Notes: generated by a model from the sequence alone, not told the origin. Shown: positions 17,325 to 26,686, numbered from the stretch's first letter. The stretch is DNA of 64,000 nucleotides from DASXMT01 sp963781305 (GCA_963781305.1 CAWAFL010000014.1:248001-312000); one strand, 5' to 3'. Program-made: numbers and translations.

Positions 17325-18809
17325 TCAGGTCGGATCAACCAGCACGGAGCGGTCGCCCTGGCGTAGCCCGGCGATGATCCGGCGATAGGTCCCGGCCGAG
17401 TCGCCGCCCATCGAATCGGTGTCCAGCCATTGGGCGCCGGTGGGCCCGTGGTGTCGGTCCAGACCGAACAGGCCGAACCTCGGCTGGTACGACCCCCACT
17501 CGTAGTTGTCAACCAGCGACCAATGCCAGTAACCGCTGACGAGTAGCCCGGCATCGACCGCCGCCATCACCGCGGCGATGTTCTCACGGAGATACCGGCT
17601 GCGGTCCCAGCCATCGAGGCGCGGGTAGGAACGGGCGTTGCGCACCCTGTTGCACAGGCCGTTCTCCACCACCCACAGCGGGAGGCCCGGAGTGGCGTCG
17701 TGCTGGGCCGCCAACCACGTGTGCAGGCCGACTGGATCGGGGACGTCGTCCCACAGCTCCCGGGCTGGGGCCCACGTCCTGCCTCCGGCGGTCATATGGC
17801 CAGGAGCCCGCAGATGCCGAGAGGCCAACGGGTCGTAGTAGTCGAACCCAACGACGTCGAGCGTGCGCCCATGCTCGCTGGCGTAGACGGCCTCCACGGC
17901 TCGCCGCGGTGAGCTCGGACGCATCCGGGACCCGAGCCGGGTCTCGGCCCGCGGCGAGCGCAACCCGTACGGGGAGGTCGCCGCGCTGAGCTTCCGCAGC
18001 GCCTGCTCACCGCGGTTGGAGGTCGGGTGCGCGGCATAGTGCCGGACCCGGCGTCCGTCGAGCCAACGGTCGAGATCGGCGCGATCGACGCCCATGCTCC
18101 TGGCCATCAGGAGGTCGGTGAGGAGGGCGTCGAACTCGTAGAGGCTCACCGACGAGTTGTTGGTGGTCACCACCGCGTCCGGGCTGGACCGGTGAATGGC
18201 CTCGTACCCGAGGACGTGGGCGGCAAGTTGGTTGTCCATGGCCACCGCCGCGTCCCCGAAGGCCATACGGCGGCCCGGAGGGAAGATCCCGAGGATCCAT
18301 GAACCCAGGCCCACGGCATTGATCTCGTTGAGCGTCACCCAGTGGCGGCACTTGTCGGCCAGGGCGCCGAGGGCCGTCTCCACCCAGCCCAGGTAGCGCT
18401 GGGGGGACTCGCTTCGGAGCCAGAACTCGTCGCCGAGCCATGCCGGGTGGGTGAAGTGCAGCAGCGTGACCAGCGGCGCCATCCCCCGCTCGGTACAGCC
18501 GTCGAGGATGCGGGCGTACCCGGCGAGGGCGGTATCGTCGATCTCACCCTCTCGGGGCTCAACCCGCGCCCACTCCAGGCCCAGTCGGAAGCTGTTGCAC
18601 CCGATGGCGGCCGCCCGGTCCAGCGCCTCCTCGGGATGGGCCCAGAAGTCGGCGGCGATCCCCGACGGCTCCACCCGCCCGAGCCGCTCCCACGTCAGCC
18701 AGTTGTTGGCCGGTTGCCCGGGCCCGTTGAACCCACCCTCGATCTGGAATCCGGCCGTGGCCACGCCGAAGAGGAATTCTTCAGGTAGCGGTCCTGTGCT
18801 CGATGGCAT
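17325..18809 (-). CDS. Glycoside hydrolase family 1 (beta-glucosidase-like)
   Basis: A 494-residue GH1 enzyme without signal peptide, thus likely cytoplasmic. The N-terminal FLFGVATAGFQIEGG is the GH1 substrate-binding signature. The acid/base is Glu162 in TLNEI and the nucleophile Glu382 in VVENGL. WHWSLVDNYEWGSYQPRFGLF near the C-terminus is the aglycone-binding Trp segment. It should retain configuration and cleave beta-glycosides; the natural sugar is unknown. The gene diverges from the thiolase-like gene; both promoters must lie within 18810-18902. Confidence 0.93.
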   Translation of the reverse strand: MPSSTGPLPEEFLFGVATAGFQIEGGFNGPGQPANNWLTWERLGRVEPSGIAADFWAHPEEALDRAAAIGCNSFRLGLEWARVEPREGEIDDTALAGYARILDGCTERGMAPLVTLLHFTHPAWLGDEFWLRSESPQRYLGWVETALGALADKCRHWVTLNEINAVGLGSWILGIFPPGRRMAFGDAAVAMDNQLAAHVLGYEAIHRSSPDAVVTTNNSSVSLYEFDALLTDLLMARSMGVDRADLDRWLDGRRVRHYAAHPTSNRGEQALRKLSAATSPYGLRSPRAETRLGSRMRPSSPRRAVEAVYASEHGRTLDVVGFDYYDPLASRHLRAPGHMTAGGRTWAPARELWDDVPDPVGLHTWLAAQHDATPGLPLWVVENGLCNRVRNARSYPRLDGWDRSRYLRENIAAVMAAVDAGLLVSGYWHWSLVDNYEWGSYQPRFGLFGLDRHHGPTGAQWLDTDSMGGDSAGTYRRIIAGLRQGDRSVLVDPT

Positions 18810-18858
18810 CGGGCCAGCTTTTCAGTTCCGCACCGGCGGTGCGCTAGCTTGCCGCCTC

Positions 18859-18906
18859 GTGCGCACGCCTACGGAGACGACCCCGATCTCGGGAGCGCAA
18901 CCGTGA
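18859..18906 (+). other. Possible 15-codon leader ORF upstream of the thiolase-like gene
   Basis: GTG 18859 opens a 15-codon frame whose TGA overlaps the GTG start at 18903 (GTGA). A TAGCTT box ends 8 nt before it. It could be a leaderless coupling peptide, or chance in GC-rich DNA. Confidence 0.2.
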
Positions 18907-20460
18907 GCAGAACCGAGCACGACGCCGACCGCATCCCCGTCGTCATCGCCTCGGGACAGACGATCGAGCGCACCGAACTGGTGACCCCGGTCGACCTCAT
19001 GGTTCAGGCCTGCGAGCGCGCGCTCGAGAATGCCCCTCGGCTCCGGAGCCGGGTCGACCGCTTGAGCGTCGTCAGCGTGATGACCCGAGTGGGTCCAGCG
19101 CCCGCCACCGAGGTGGCCCGCCGGACGGGCATGACCCCCAGCCGATGCGAGGTCACCACCGTCGGCGGCAACACCCCCCAGTGGTTGGTCAACCGGGCTG
19201 CTTCGGACATCGCCAGCGGCGCGCTGTCGGTAACGGTGATTGCCGGAGCGGAGGCCATACGCTCGTCGAGGGAGCGTCGAGCAGCCGGGCTCCCACGGTA
19301 CGAGGTCGCCGACCTCCCCGAGGACCCCGTCGTCGGCGACGATCATCCCGGCATCGGACCGGGCGAGTCGGCCATCGCGCTCATGGCTCCAGCCCACGTC
19401 TACCCCCTCTTCGAGAGCATCATGGCCGCCCGGGCCGGGCACAGCGCCACCCAACACCGCCAGGTGATCGGCGACCTCTTCGCCCCGTTCACCACGGTGG
19501 CGGCGGGCCACCCGATCGCCTGGTTCCCAAAGGAGCGCTCGGCCACGGAGATCGCCACGCCCACCACCGAGAACCGGATCATCGCCGAGCCCTACACGAA
19601 GCTCATGAACGCGTTCCTGGGCTCGGACCAGGGTGCTGCCCTCGTGGTGTGCTCGCTGGCCGCGGCGCGCCAGGCCGGGGTCGAAGACCGGGCGGTGTTC
19701 GTCTGGTCCGGGGCGGAGGCGGTCGACGTGCGGTTCCCCACCGCTCGCCCCGATCCGGGGCGCTCGCTCGGCATCGCCGCTGCCGGCCGCGCCCTCTTCG
19801 AGGCGGCATCGGCAGAGAGCGCGGCAACGGTGGGCATCGACGACGTGGCGCTGATCGATCTCTACTCCTGCTTCCCGTCCGCCGTGGAGGTGGCCGCCGA
19901 CGCGTTGGGGCTATCCACCGACGACTCCCGGGGCCTGACCGTCACCGGCGGGCTGCCCTATTTCGGGGGTCCCGGCAACAACTACACCACCCATTCGATC
20001 GCCACCCTCACCGATCTGCTGCGCGATGGTGCTGCCGGTTCGGAGGGCGCGACCAGGCTCGGCGCGGCGACCGACGCTGGGCCTGGCCACCGGGCTGGGG
20101 TGGTTCATTACCAAGCACGCCCTCGGCCTCTACGGGACCGCCCCTCCCCCCGGAGGGTTCCGCCGGGGGGACACCGCCGCCGATCAGGCCGTGATCGACG
20201 CGTCGGCCAAGGACGTGGCCCTGGAGCTGGAAATGGCCACAACGGCCACCGTCGTTGCCGCCACGGTCATCCGTGACCACGATGGCGCGGCGACCAGTGC
20301 GCCCGTGATCGCCTGCCTCCCCGATGGTCGCCACCTCGCCGCTGCTCCGGCCGATGGCGATGTGCTCGCCGCCATGTCGGATACCGACGTCCCCGGGATG
20401 ATCGGAACCCAGATCGCCGTCGATGGCGGTCCCCCGCGCTACCGTCTGGCCGGTACCTGA
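18903..20460 (+). CDS. Thiolase-like protein (acetyl-CoA acetyltransferase superfamily), apparently frameshifted
   Basis: The first frame has a thiolase fold pattern (VASGQTIERTEL, then GGNTPQWLVNRAASDIASG, GSDQGAALVVCS and FGGPGNNYTTHSI). The last part needs a +1 frame change around 20045-20085. It continues LGLATGLGWFITKHALGLYGT...FRRGD to 20460, which is the known C-terminal domain of this subfamily. The position of the thiolase nucleophile is GGNTPQ, without Cys, as in mycobacterial thiolase-like proteins of the TLP1 kind that lack the full catalytic set. A lipid-binding or acyl-CoA-related role is possible. GTG 18903 is preferred as start. The enoyl-CoA hydratase gene follows after 50 nt. 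Confidence 0.75.
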
Positions 20461-20510
20461 CTACCTGACCCTGGTATCGGGTACCTGAGCTCGCCACCGG
20501 AGGTACGACC

Positions 20511-21281
20511 ATGCCCGAAGTACTGCGCGAACGCCGAGGCCACATCGAGATCCTCACCATCAACCGGCCCGAGGCCCGTAACGCCGTCAACGGCGCCGTG
20601 TCACGGGGCATAGGCGGGGCGCTCGACGAGCTCGAGACCGACGACGACTGCTGGGTCGTCATCCTCACCGGGGCCGGGGACAAGGCCTTCTGCGCCGGCA
20701 TGGACCTGAAGGCCTTCGCCGCCGGCGAGATCGCCGATATCTCCGGGGCCAGCGGCGGGTTCGGCGGCATCGCCCGGCGCGCCTTCCCCAAGCCGATCAT
20801 CGCCGCCCTCAACGGATCGGCGCTTGCCGGCGGCTGCGAGATCATGCTGGCCTGCGACCTGGTCGTCTCGGTCGAGGAAGCCAAGATCGCCATCACCGAG
20901 GTCAGGCGGGGCCTCATCGCCGGGGCCGGCGGCCTCATCCGGCTGCCCCGGCGCTTGCCCAGGGCCGTCGCCCTCGAGCTGGCCCTCACCGGGGAGCCCA
21001 TCGACGCCCAGCGGGCACTGGCTCTCGGTCTCATCAACCGTGTCGTTCCCGCCGGGCAGCTCATGGACGAGGCCCTAGCCCTGGCCGAGGTCATTGCGGC
21101 CAACGCCCCGTTGGCCGTGCGAACCACCAAGCGGGTGATGGTCGAGGCCTTGCAGGTCGACGAGGACGCGGGATGGGACATCAACAATGCGGCGATGTCG
21201 GCGGTGTTCGGCTCGGCCGATGCCATGGAGGGCTCGATCGCCTTCGCCGAGAAGCGCCCCCCGAACTGGACAGGCAAGTAG
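20511..21281 (+). CDS. Enoyl-CoA hydratase / crotonase family protein
   Basis: A 256-residue crotonase. GDKAFCAGMDLKAFAAGE forms the first oxyanion-hole region and ALNGSALAGGCEIMLACDLVVS the second. The acid position is in AITEVRRGLIAGAGG, where the second catalytic Glu of true hydratases seems replaced; other crotonase reactions are therefore possible. GGAGGT at 20499-20504 is a clear Shine-Dalgarno, 6 nt before ATG 20511. Together with the thiolase-like gene upstream it fits acyl-CoA degradation. Confidence 0.88.
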   Translation: MPEVLRERRGHIEILTINRPEARNAVNGAVSRGIGGALDELETDDDCWVVILTGAGDKAFCAGMDLKAFAAGEIADISGASGGFGGIARRAFPKPIIAALNGSALAGGCEIMLACDLVVSVEEAKIAITEVRRGLIAGAGGLIRLPRRLPRAVALELALTGEPIDAQRALALGLINRVVPAGQLMDEALALAEVIAANAPLAVRTTKRVMVEALQVDEDAGWDINNAAMSAVFGSADAMEGSIAFAEKRPPNWTGK

Positions 21282-21294
21282 GACCGGGCTCATA

Positions 21295-21415
21295 AAAGCG
21301 GGGCGTCCGGCGGGTAGAGCCGGGTAGAGCCGGGAATTAGAGGCCGCAAGTAGAGCCGGGTAAAGGCCGCAAGCAGAGCCCGAAGCAGAGCCCGCAGTAG
21401 AGCCCGGCATAAACC
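21295..21415 (+). repeat. Degenerate agagccggg/agagcccg repeats before the CopD-like gene
   Basis: Short units of about 10-15 bp such as gtagagccggg and gcagagcccg recur through the intergenic leader. Confidence 0.7.
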
Positions 21416-21433
21416 AGGAATGAAAGGTACGCA

Positions 21434-21871
21434 GTGAACTTCGCCGTCGTAGCGTCGACCGGACCGCAGCTGAGCCCCGCCGTCGACGGCATCCGGCTCA
21501 CCCTGCACGTGCTGGCCGCCTCCATCTGGGTAGGCGGCCAGTTCACCATGGCCGGCCTCCTTCCTGCGGCCAGAAGCGCTGGGGCGGACGTGCCCAACAA
21601 ACTGGCCCGGGCCCTGGCCGTCCTGCTCTGGCCCGCATTCGCCGTGCTGGTCATCACGGGTTTTTGGAACATCTCGACCATCACCCTCAGCGGCCAGAGC
21701 GCTGCCTGGAAGGCGGTGCTGATCGCCAAGCTGGTGGTGGTGGTCATCGCTGGGGTGGGCGTCTACCTCCATCAGCGCTCGACCACCAAGCAGGCCACGG
21801 CGGTTTGGGCGTCGGTTGGCGGCCTGGCGTCGGTTGCCGCCCTGGTCATGGGGGTATTCCTGGCTGGATGA
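21434..21871 (+). CDS. CopD-like four-helix membrane protein
   Basis: A 145-residue integral membrane protein with four helices: IRLTLHVLAASIWVGGQFTMAGLL, LAVLLWPAFAVLVITGFWNI, AVLIAKLVVVVIAGVGVYLHQRS and ASVGGLASVAALVMGVFLAG. The LHVLAASIWVGGQ and LIAKLVVVVI...HQ segments are typical of the copper-resistance D / DUF2269-like group. It may take part in copper or haem-related redox, but the function is unproven. The GTG start has a gaaagg purine stretch upstream. The leader 21295-21415 is made of gtagagccggg-like repeats. Confidence 0.75.
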   Translation: MNFAVVASTGPQLSPAVDGIRLTLHVLAASIWVGGQFTMAGLLPAARSAGADVPNKLARALAVLLWPAFAVLVITGFWNISTITLSGQSAAWKAVLIAKLVVVVIAGVGVYLHQRSTTKQATAVWASVGGLASVAALVMGVFLAG

Positions 21872-22072
21872 CCGCCGGGACACCTGGGGAGCTGTCGGGA
21901 GATTCCTGGGAGGTTTGGTAAGGATTCGCCGTGAATCAGCTGAAGATCCCCCGATGACACGCTGGCATCGATGTCATCCAAACCGGGGCGCGGCCACGAA
22001 GGAACCACACGAATGAATTGTGACCCCCGGACGGGTCTAACCTGGACGAGGAATTCGACAAAGGAGTCACCA

Positions 22073-22306
22073 GTGCACTTGGGCTTGCCTTCCGAGATTT
22101 TTGGTGTAGATGGAATCATCATCCTGGTGGTTGTCGTGCTCGTCCTGTTTGGAAGCACGCAGATCCCCAAGCTGGCGCGGTCCCTGGGCTCGGCCCAGAA
22201 AGAGTTCAAGAAGGGACTGGACGAGGGCAGCAAGGATGACCCCACGACGGTGAAGGCTCAGAACGTTGTCGTCGAGCCCACCGCCCCACCCACGACCAAG
22301 GAGTAG
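22073..22306 (+). CDS. tatA: Twin-arginine translocase subunit TatA/TatE-like
   Basis: A 77-residue protein with a single N-terminal helix (DGIIILVVVVLVLFGSTQIPKLARSLGSAQKEFKKGL) followed by an amphipathic helix and an acidic/hydrophobic tail. This is the TatA layout, including the FG...KLP-like hinge FGSTQIPKLAR. It would form the Tat pore for folded proteins; QcrA-type Rieske proteins are common Tat clients. GTG 22073 is chosen because AAGGAG at 22061-22066 stands 6 nt upstream; the frame is open further upstream but without similarity. No tatB or tatC is in the window. Confidence 0.88.
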   Translation: MHLGLPSEIFGVDGIIILVVVVLVLFGSTQIPKLARSLGSAQKEFKKGLDEGSKDDPTTVKAQNVVVEPTAPPTTKE

Positions 22307-22346
22307 CGCCGCGTCCGGACCGCCCGCGGCCGGCGGGGACGGTCAG

Positions 22347-23303
22347 GTGGCTCCGGTCGAATCAGAGGAGCAACTCGGTCGCCGGGTCGTGCCCTTTTGG
22401 ATACTGCAGTTGGCCGAGTTGCTGGCTGCCGTGGCTCTTGCCGACTTGTCGTTGCATGTCGACAGTGGTGGCCTGCTCGTCGCAGGAACGGGCGTATTCG
22501 CCCTCCTGGCCATCACCGCCAAAGGGCCGCTTGGCCTGGTGCGAGTGGTGCCTCGCCGGCTCCATGTCTATGCGGTGTGCGTGGCGGCCGTGGTCCTGGC
22601 CCTGGCGCCCATCCTTCCCCAGATCAGGCCGGACGTCTCGGGCATCATCATCATCGAATTCGCCGCCATCGGGCTTTTCCGGCTGGCCACCCTCACCAAC
22701 ACTGCCGTGACCGTCCGGGCGCCCAGAGGGTCGGCTCGGGCCGCGGCCCCGGGAGGAGCCCAAGCAGGTGTCCGATCAGCGCCATCGGCGCCGACAGCCG
22801 CATCGCCATCGGTGGAGGGGGCGGCATCGGCCGAGAATCCCCATCCGAGCACCGGAGCCGAGGCAACCACCCGGTCAGCCACAGACAGGTTGTCCACGAC
22901 GGAGACCGCCAGCCGCTGGATCGGCCGACAAGCCAGCGCAGCCGCCCAACACGCCAGCATCGCCGCAGAAGCGGCGGCGCTGACCGCCGAGAAGCACGGA
23001 CCAGCGGCCAGGGCACAGGCTGGGCGCGCGGTGCGGTCCGCAGGACGCCTGACCGGTCGCCTGACCCGGTCCGTCGGCTCAGGCTCAGCTCCAGGGTCCT
23101 CAGGCTCAGCTCCAGGGTCCTCAGGCTCAGCTCCCGGATCGTCCGGCTCACTTCCCGGGTCCTCCGGCGCAAGCCCCGGGCCCTCCGGTACGAGCCCCGG
23201 CCCCTCCGGGTCCTCCGGTCCTGGCCCCTCCGGTCCTGACCCCTCGGGTGCCGATGGTCTCAGGGAAACCGCAGATAGCGAGGGTCCCGAAGAGCCGACG
23301 TAG
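22347..23303 (+). CDS. Four-helix membrane protein with long low-complexity tail
   Basis: About 318 residues. Four hydrophobic helices occupy roughly residues 15-130: FWILQLAELLAAVALADLS, LLVAGTGVFALLAIT, YAVCVAAVVLALAPILP and GIIIIEFAAIGLFRLATL. Then come an Ala-rich helical stretch and a tail of Gly/Ser/Pro repeats. I recognise no family. The GTG at 22347 avoids overlap with tatA; TTG at 22266 is in frame and would overlap it. Closeness to tatA suggests co-transcription, not a shared function. Confidence 0.55.
   Translation: MAPVESEEQLGRRVVPFWILQLAELLAAVALADLSLHVDSGGLLVAGTGVFALLAITAKGPLGLVRVVPRRLHVYAVCVAAVVLALAPILPQIRPDVSGIIIIEFAAIGLFRLATLTNTAVTVRAPRGSARAAAPGGAQAGVRSAPSAPTAASPSVEGAASAENPHPSTGAEATTRSATDRLSTTETASRWIGRQASAAAQHASIAAEAAALTAEKHGPAARAQAGRAVRSAGRLTGRLTRSVGSGSAPGSSGSAPGSSGSAPGSSGSLPGSSGASPGPSGTSPGPSGSSGPGPSGPDPSGADGLRETADSEGPEEPT
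23079..23204 (+). repeat. About six 21 bp repeats coding for GSAPGSS-like peptides
   Basis: The unit is about tcaggctcagctccagg plus four bases; the first two copies are identical and later copies diverge progressively to tccggcgcaagccccgg-type sequences. It forms the C-terminal tail of the upstream membrane protein. Confidence 0.85.
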
Positions 23304-23504
23304 GCAGCACGATCAACCGAGTCGCAGGATCAGCCGGCGTCACCGTGGGCCCCTTGATTGGAACTTGGCCATCTCCGCCGATCACGGGCGCTCGGAGCCG
23401 GCCCCGAGGCTCAGAACCCAGGCAGGAGCGGGCCCTCTGACCAGGAAGAACGCGGCTCGGGCAACAAGTCCGATCTGAACTTCTAATTACACGCCGACGT
23501 TCGC

Positions 23505-23510
23505 TAGTGT
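23505..23510 (+). promoter_or_regulatory. -10 box TAGTGT of a leaderless ctaC promoter
   Basis: TAGTGT ends 7 nt before GTG 23518. A weak TTCTAA lies 18 bp upstream as a possible -35. Confidence 0.5.
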
Positions 23511-23517
23511 CGTCGCC

Positions 23518-24543
23518 GTGAACGCCACGCCGACCGGTCCAACCGGCCCATCTCCAAGCCAGGATGACCTGGCTGCCGATACCGTGCCCGGGCGTGGCGC
23601 CGCAGGCACCGGTCCTGCCCCCCGCCGCCGCTGGAAGCGCAAGCCCCTTGTCGCCGTCGGGCTGCTGGGCGGCGCCATGCTGCTGGGCGGCTGCGACTTC
23701 TATCCCACCTACTGGGCCGACCGGGGTGCCACCACCCAGGGGCACGAGATCTTCAAGATCTACTCGGGGATGATGACCACAGGGATCATCGTGGCCCTCA
23801 TCGTGAGCGTCCTGATCACCTGGACCCTTCTCCGCTACCGGCGGCGCTCGGACGAGATGCCCCGCCAGTTCCACGAGCACATCGGGATCGAGATGACCTA
23901 CACGATCGTCCCGATCATCATCGTCGCCGTCCTGTTCTTCTTCACCGTGCTCACCGAGAACAACGTCGATGCCACGGTCACGTCCGACACCACCGCCCTG
24001 CACGGCAAGCCGGTGGTCGACATCACCGTCACCGCCTTCCAGTGGGGCTGGCGCTTCGACTACCCCAACCTGGACGTCGGAGTGGCCGGCGAGCTGACCA
24101 ACGGCCCCAACGACCATGGGCCGCAGATGGTCGTACCCGAGGGCGAGACGGTCCAGATCACCCTCGTCTCCGATGACACCATTCACGGGTTCTACGTCCG
24201 GGACTTCAACTTCAGCCGCTACGCCCAGCCTGGCGTGACCAATGTCTTCGACCTGAACGTGATTCGGTTGGGCACCTTCGACGGCCAGTGCACGCAGTTC
24301 TGCGGGCTCTACCACACCGACATGTTGTTCAGCGTCAAGTCGGTCACTCCATCTGACTTCCGCGAATGGGCCTCGACCCAGGTGGCGGAGGGGAACACCC
24401 TCCAGGGATCCGGTTCGGGCGCGCAGAACACCGCCCCGAACTCCTCTCCCAACCAAATCGGGTGCGGCCAGGGCAATTGCCCGGCGGGAACGGCGGACCC
24501 CGCGCCTCAGTCCCCCTCCTCTACGGCAAAGGCGGCAGCATGA
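23518..24543 (+). CDS. ctaC: Cytochrome c oxidase subunit II
   Basis: A 341-residue lipoprotein-like subunit II of the aa3 oxidase. A basic N-terminus leads into a signal helix ending in a lipobox with Cys59 (MLLGGC). Two further helices follow (about 84-105 and 127-146). The CuA site is complete: His223 (DTIHGFYV), Cys258, Cys262, His266 and Met269 in QCTQFCGLYHTDM. QWGWRF near 175-180 is the aromatic electron-entry patch. It takes electrons from the bc1 complex. The stop overlaps the ctaD start by 4 nt. The 70-residue tail is Gly/Ser/Pro-rich. Confidence 0.95.
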   Translation: MNATPTGPTGPSPSQDDLAADTVPGRGAAGTGPAPRRRWKRKPLVAVGLLGGAMLLGGCDFYPTYWADRGATTQGHEIFKIYSGMMTTGIIVALIVSVLITWTLLRYRRRSDEMPRQFHEHIGIEMTYTIVPIIIVAVLFFFTVLTENNVDATVTSDTTALHGKPVVDITVTAFQWGWRFDYPNLDVGVAGELTNGPNDHGPQMVVPEGETVQITLVSDDTIHGFYVRDFNFSRYAQPGVTNVFDLNVIRLGTFDGQCTQFCGLYHTDMLFSVKSVTPSDFREWASTQVAEGNTLQGSGSGAQNTAPNSSPNQIGCGQGNCPAGTADPAPQSPSSTAKAAA

Positions 24544-26297
24544 CCCTTCTCGCTGAACGCCCCGGAATCATCGGTCCCGACGAGCCCGATCACCCCGGAG
24601 CCGAGGACTTCCATCATCCCCACGAGGAGGGACCCACCGGCATCCTCAAGTGGCTGACGTCGACCGACCACAAGGTCATCGGCAAGAGCTACATGATCAC
24701 GTCGCTGATCCTCTTCTTCATCGCTGGGCTGATGGCCATGGTCATCCGGGGCCAGTTGATGCAGCCGTCGGGTCTGGGCATCTCGTTCCAGACCTACAAC
24801 CAGCTGTTCACCATGCACGGCAGCTTGATGATGTACCTGTTCGCCGGGCCCTTCGCCTTCGGCGGCCTGGCCAACTTCATCCTTCCCCTCCAGGTCGGCG
24901 CGCCGGACATGGCCTTCCCCCGCCTGAATGCCTTGTCCTACTGGCTGTACCTCACCGGCTCGATCACCATGCTGTCGGGCTTCTTGGTCACCGGAGGGGC
25001 GGCCAGCTTCGGCTGGGTGGCCTACGCCCCGCTGTCCAACGCCACCAACACGCCGGGAGCCGGTGCGGACCTGTGGCTGATGGCGCTGGCCCTGACCGGG
25101 TTCTCGGCCATCTTCACCGGCGTGAACCTGGTGGCCACCGTGTTCTACCTGCGAGCCCCAGGCATGACCATGTTCCGGGTCCCTATCTTCTCGTGGAACA
25201 TGATGGTCACCGGCATCCTGATCCTCATCGCCTTCCCGGTGCTGTTCGCTGCGGTGGTGATGCTGTTCTGCGACAGACACTTCGGCACGCACATATTCAC
25301 GGTCTCGGGCGGTGGTTCACCCGTGCTCTGGCAACACCTCTTCTGGTTCTTCGGACACCCGGAGGTGTACATCCTGGCCTTGCCCTACTTCGGGATCGTG
25401 ACCGACATCTTCCCCGTCTTCTCCCGGAAGCCCCTGTTCGGCTACCGGGGCATGGTCTTTGCCACCATGGCCATCGCCGCGCTGTCCACGGGCGTCTGGG
25501 CCCACCACATGTTCACCACCGGTGTGGTGCTGCTGCCGTTCTTCTCACTCCTGTCCTACCTGATCGCCGTGCCCACGGGCATCAAGTTCTTCAACTGGAT
25601 CGGCACGATGTGGGGCGGCCAGCTCAGCTTCAAGTCACCCATGCTGTTCAGCGTGGGCTTCCTGTTCGTCTTCCTGATCGGTGGCGTCACCGGCGTCTTG
25701 CTTGCCTCACCACCAGTGGACTTCCAGACCCACGACACGTACTTCGTGGTGGCCCACTTCCACAACGTGCTGGTGGGCACGGCTGTCTTCGCCGGCTTCG
25801 CCGGGTTCTACTTCTGGTACCCGAAGATGTTTGGGCGAATGCTCCGGGAGGGCTTGGCCAAGTGGCACTTCTGGCTCCTGTTCATTGGGTTCTGGGTGGC
25901 CTTCATGCCCCAGTACGTCCTCGGTCTCCACGGCATGCCTCGACGTATCGCCGACTATGCGGTCGGCAATGGTTGGGGCACGCTCAACATGATCTCCACC
26001 ATCGGTGCCTTCACCATCGGGACGTCGTTCCTCTTCTTCCTAGCCAACGTGTTCGTGTCCTGGCGCAAACCCGTACCCGCCGGCTCCAATCCCTGGGACG
26101 CGGGGGCCCTCGAATGGTTCACCACGTCGCCGCCGCCGCATCACAACTACACCCATCTGCCGACCATTCGCTCGGAACGCCCGACCTGGGACTACAACCA
26201 CCCCGATCACCCGACGACACCCAACAAACACCAGCAGCGCAAGATCGCGGCTAAGCAAAAAGAGCAAGAAAAAGAGACTGCAGGGGTCGGATCATGA
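24540..26297 (+). CDS. ctaD: Cytochrome c oxidase subunit I
   Basis: A 585-residue 12-helix haem-copper oxidase core. The low-spin haem ligands are His93 (FTMHGSLMMYL) and His408. The high-spin haem ligand is His406 (VVAHFHNV). CuB is bound by His273 plus His322 and His323 (WAHHMF), and Tyr277 of GHPEVY is the cross-linked Tyr. GHPEVY marks an A1-type oxidase with a D-channel Glu275. It reduces oxygen to water and pumps protons. The charged Lys/Gln/Glu tail is cytoplasmic. ATG 24540 overlaps the ctaC stop and the ctaF start overlaps its stop. Confidence 0.97.
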   Translation: MTLLAERPGIIGPDEPDHPGAEDFHHPHEEGPTGILKWLTSTDHKVIGKSYMITSLILFFIAGLMAMVIRGQLMQPSGLGISFQTYNQLFTMHGSLMMYLFAGPFAFGGLANFILPLQVGAPDMAFPRLNALSYWLYLTGSITMLSGFLVTGGAASFGWVAYAPLSNATNTPGAGADLWLMALALTGFSAIFTGVNLVATVFYLRAPGMTMFRVPIFSWNMMVTGILILIAFPVLFAAVVMLFCDRHFGTHIFTVSGGGSPVLWQHLFWFFGHPEVYILALPYFGIVTDIFPVFSRKPLFGYRGMVFATMAIAALSTGVWAHHMFTTGVVLLPFFSLLSYLIAVPTGIKFFNWIGTMWGGQLSFKSPMLFSVGFLFVFLIGGVTGVLLASPPVDFQTHDTYFVVAHFHNVLVGTAVFAGFAGFYFWYPKMFGRMLREGLAKWHFWLLFIGFWVAFMPQYVLGLHGMPRRIADYAVGNGWGTLNMISTIGAFTIGTSFLFFLANVFVSWRKPVPAGSNPWDAGALEWFTTSPPPHHNYTHLPTIRSERPTWDYNHPDHPTTPNKHQQRKIAAKQKEQEKETAGVGS

Positions 26298-26686
26298 GAG
26301 TCGAAGCGATATTCATGCTGGGCATCGGCGTCTTCTTCGGGATCGTCGGGCTCGTCTACTGGTTCACGAGCTACGAGGATGCTGGGTTCCTGATGCTCAT
26401 CGGGACGACCGGACTCGGCCTACTTCCCGGCGCCTATTACTTCTGGTGGTCCCGGCACATGAAGTTGCGGCCCGAGGACGACCCCGATGCCACCGTAAAG
26501 GACAGCGCCGGCGTCATCGACGCCTTCCCCAACTCGAGCATCTGGCCCTTCATCTTGGGCATGGGTGCATTCATGGTGGCCCTGTCCTTCGTCTTCGGCA
26601 TCTGGCTCGCCCCCATCGCCGGCGCACTGATCATCTCCGCGGTCATTGGGGCGACGGTGGAGAGCCGTCGGGGCGGGGCTATTTAG
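26294..26686 (+). CDS. ctaF: Actinobacterial cytochrome c oxidase subunit IV
   Basis: A 130-residue protein with four helices: IFMLGIGVFFGIVGLVYWF, GFLMLIGTTGLGLLPGAYYFWW, IWPFILGMGAFMVALSFVFGIWL and IAGALIISAVIGATV. This matches subunit IV of the actinobacterial aa3 oxidase, and the PNSSIWPFILG segment is characteristic. It overlaps the ctaD stop by 4 nt and ends the ctaCDF operon. It is a structural subunit of the bc1-aa3 supercomplex. Confidence 0.92.
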   Translation: MRVEAIFMLGIGVFFGIVGLVYWFTSYEDAGFLMLIGTTGLGLLPGAYYFWWSRHMKLRPEDDPDATVKDSAGVIDAFPNSSIWPFILGMGAFMVALSFVFGIWLAPIAGALIISAVIGATVESRRGGAI

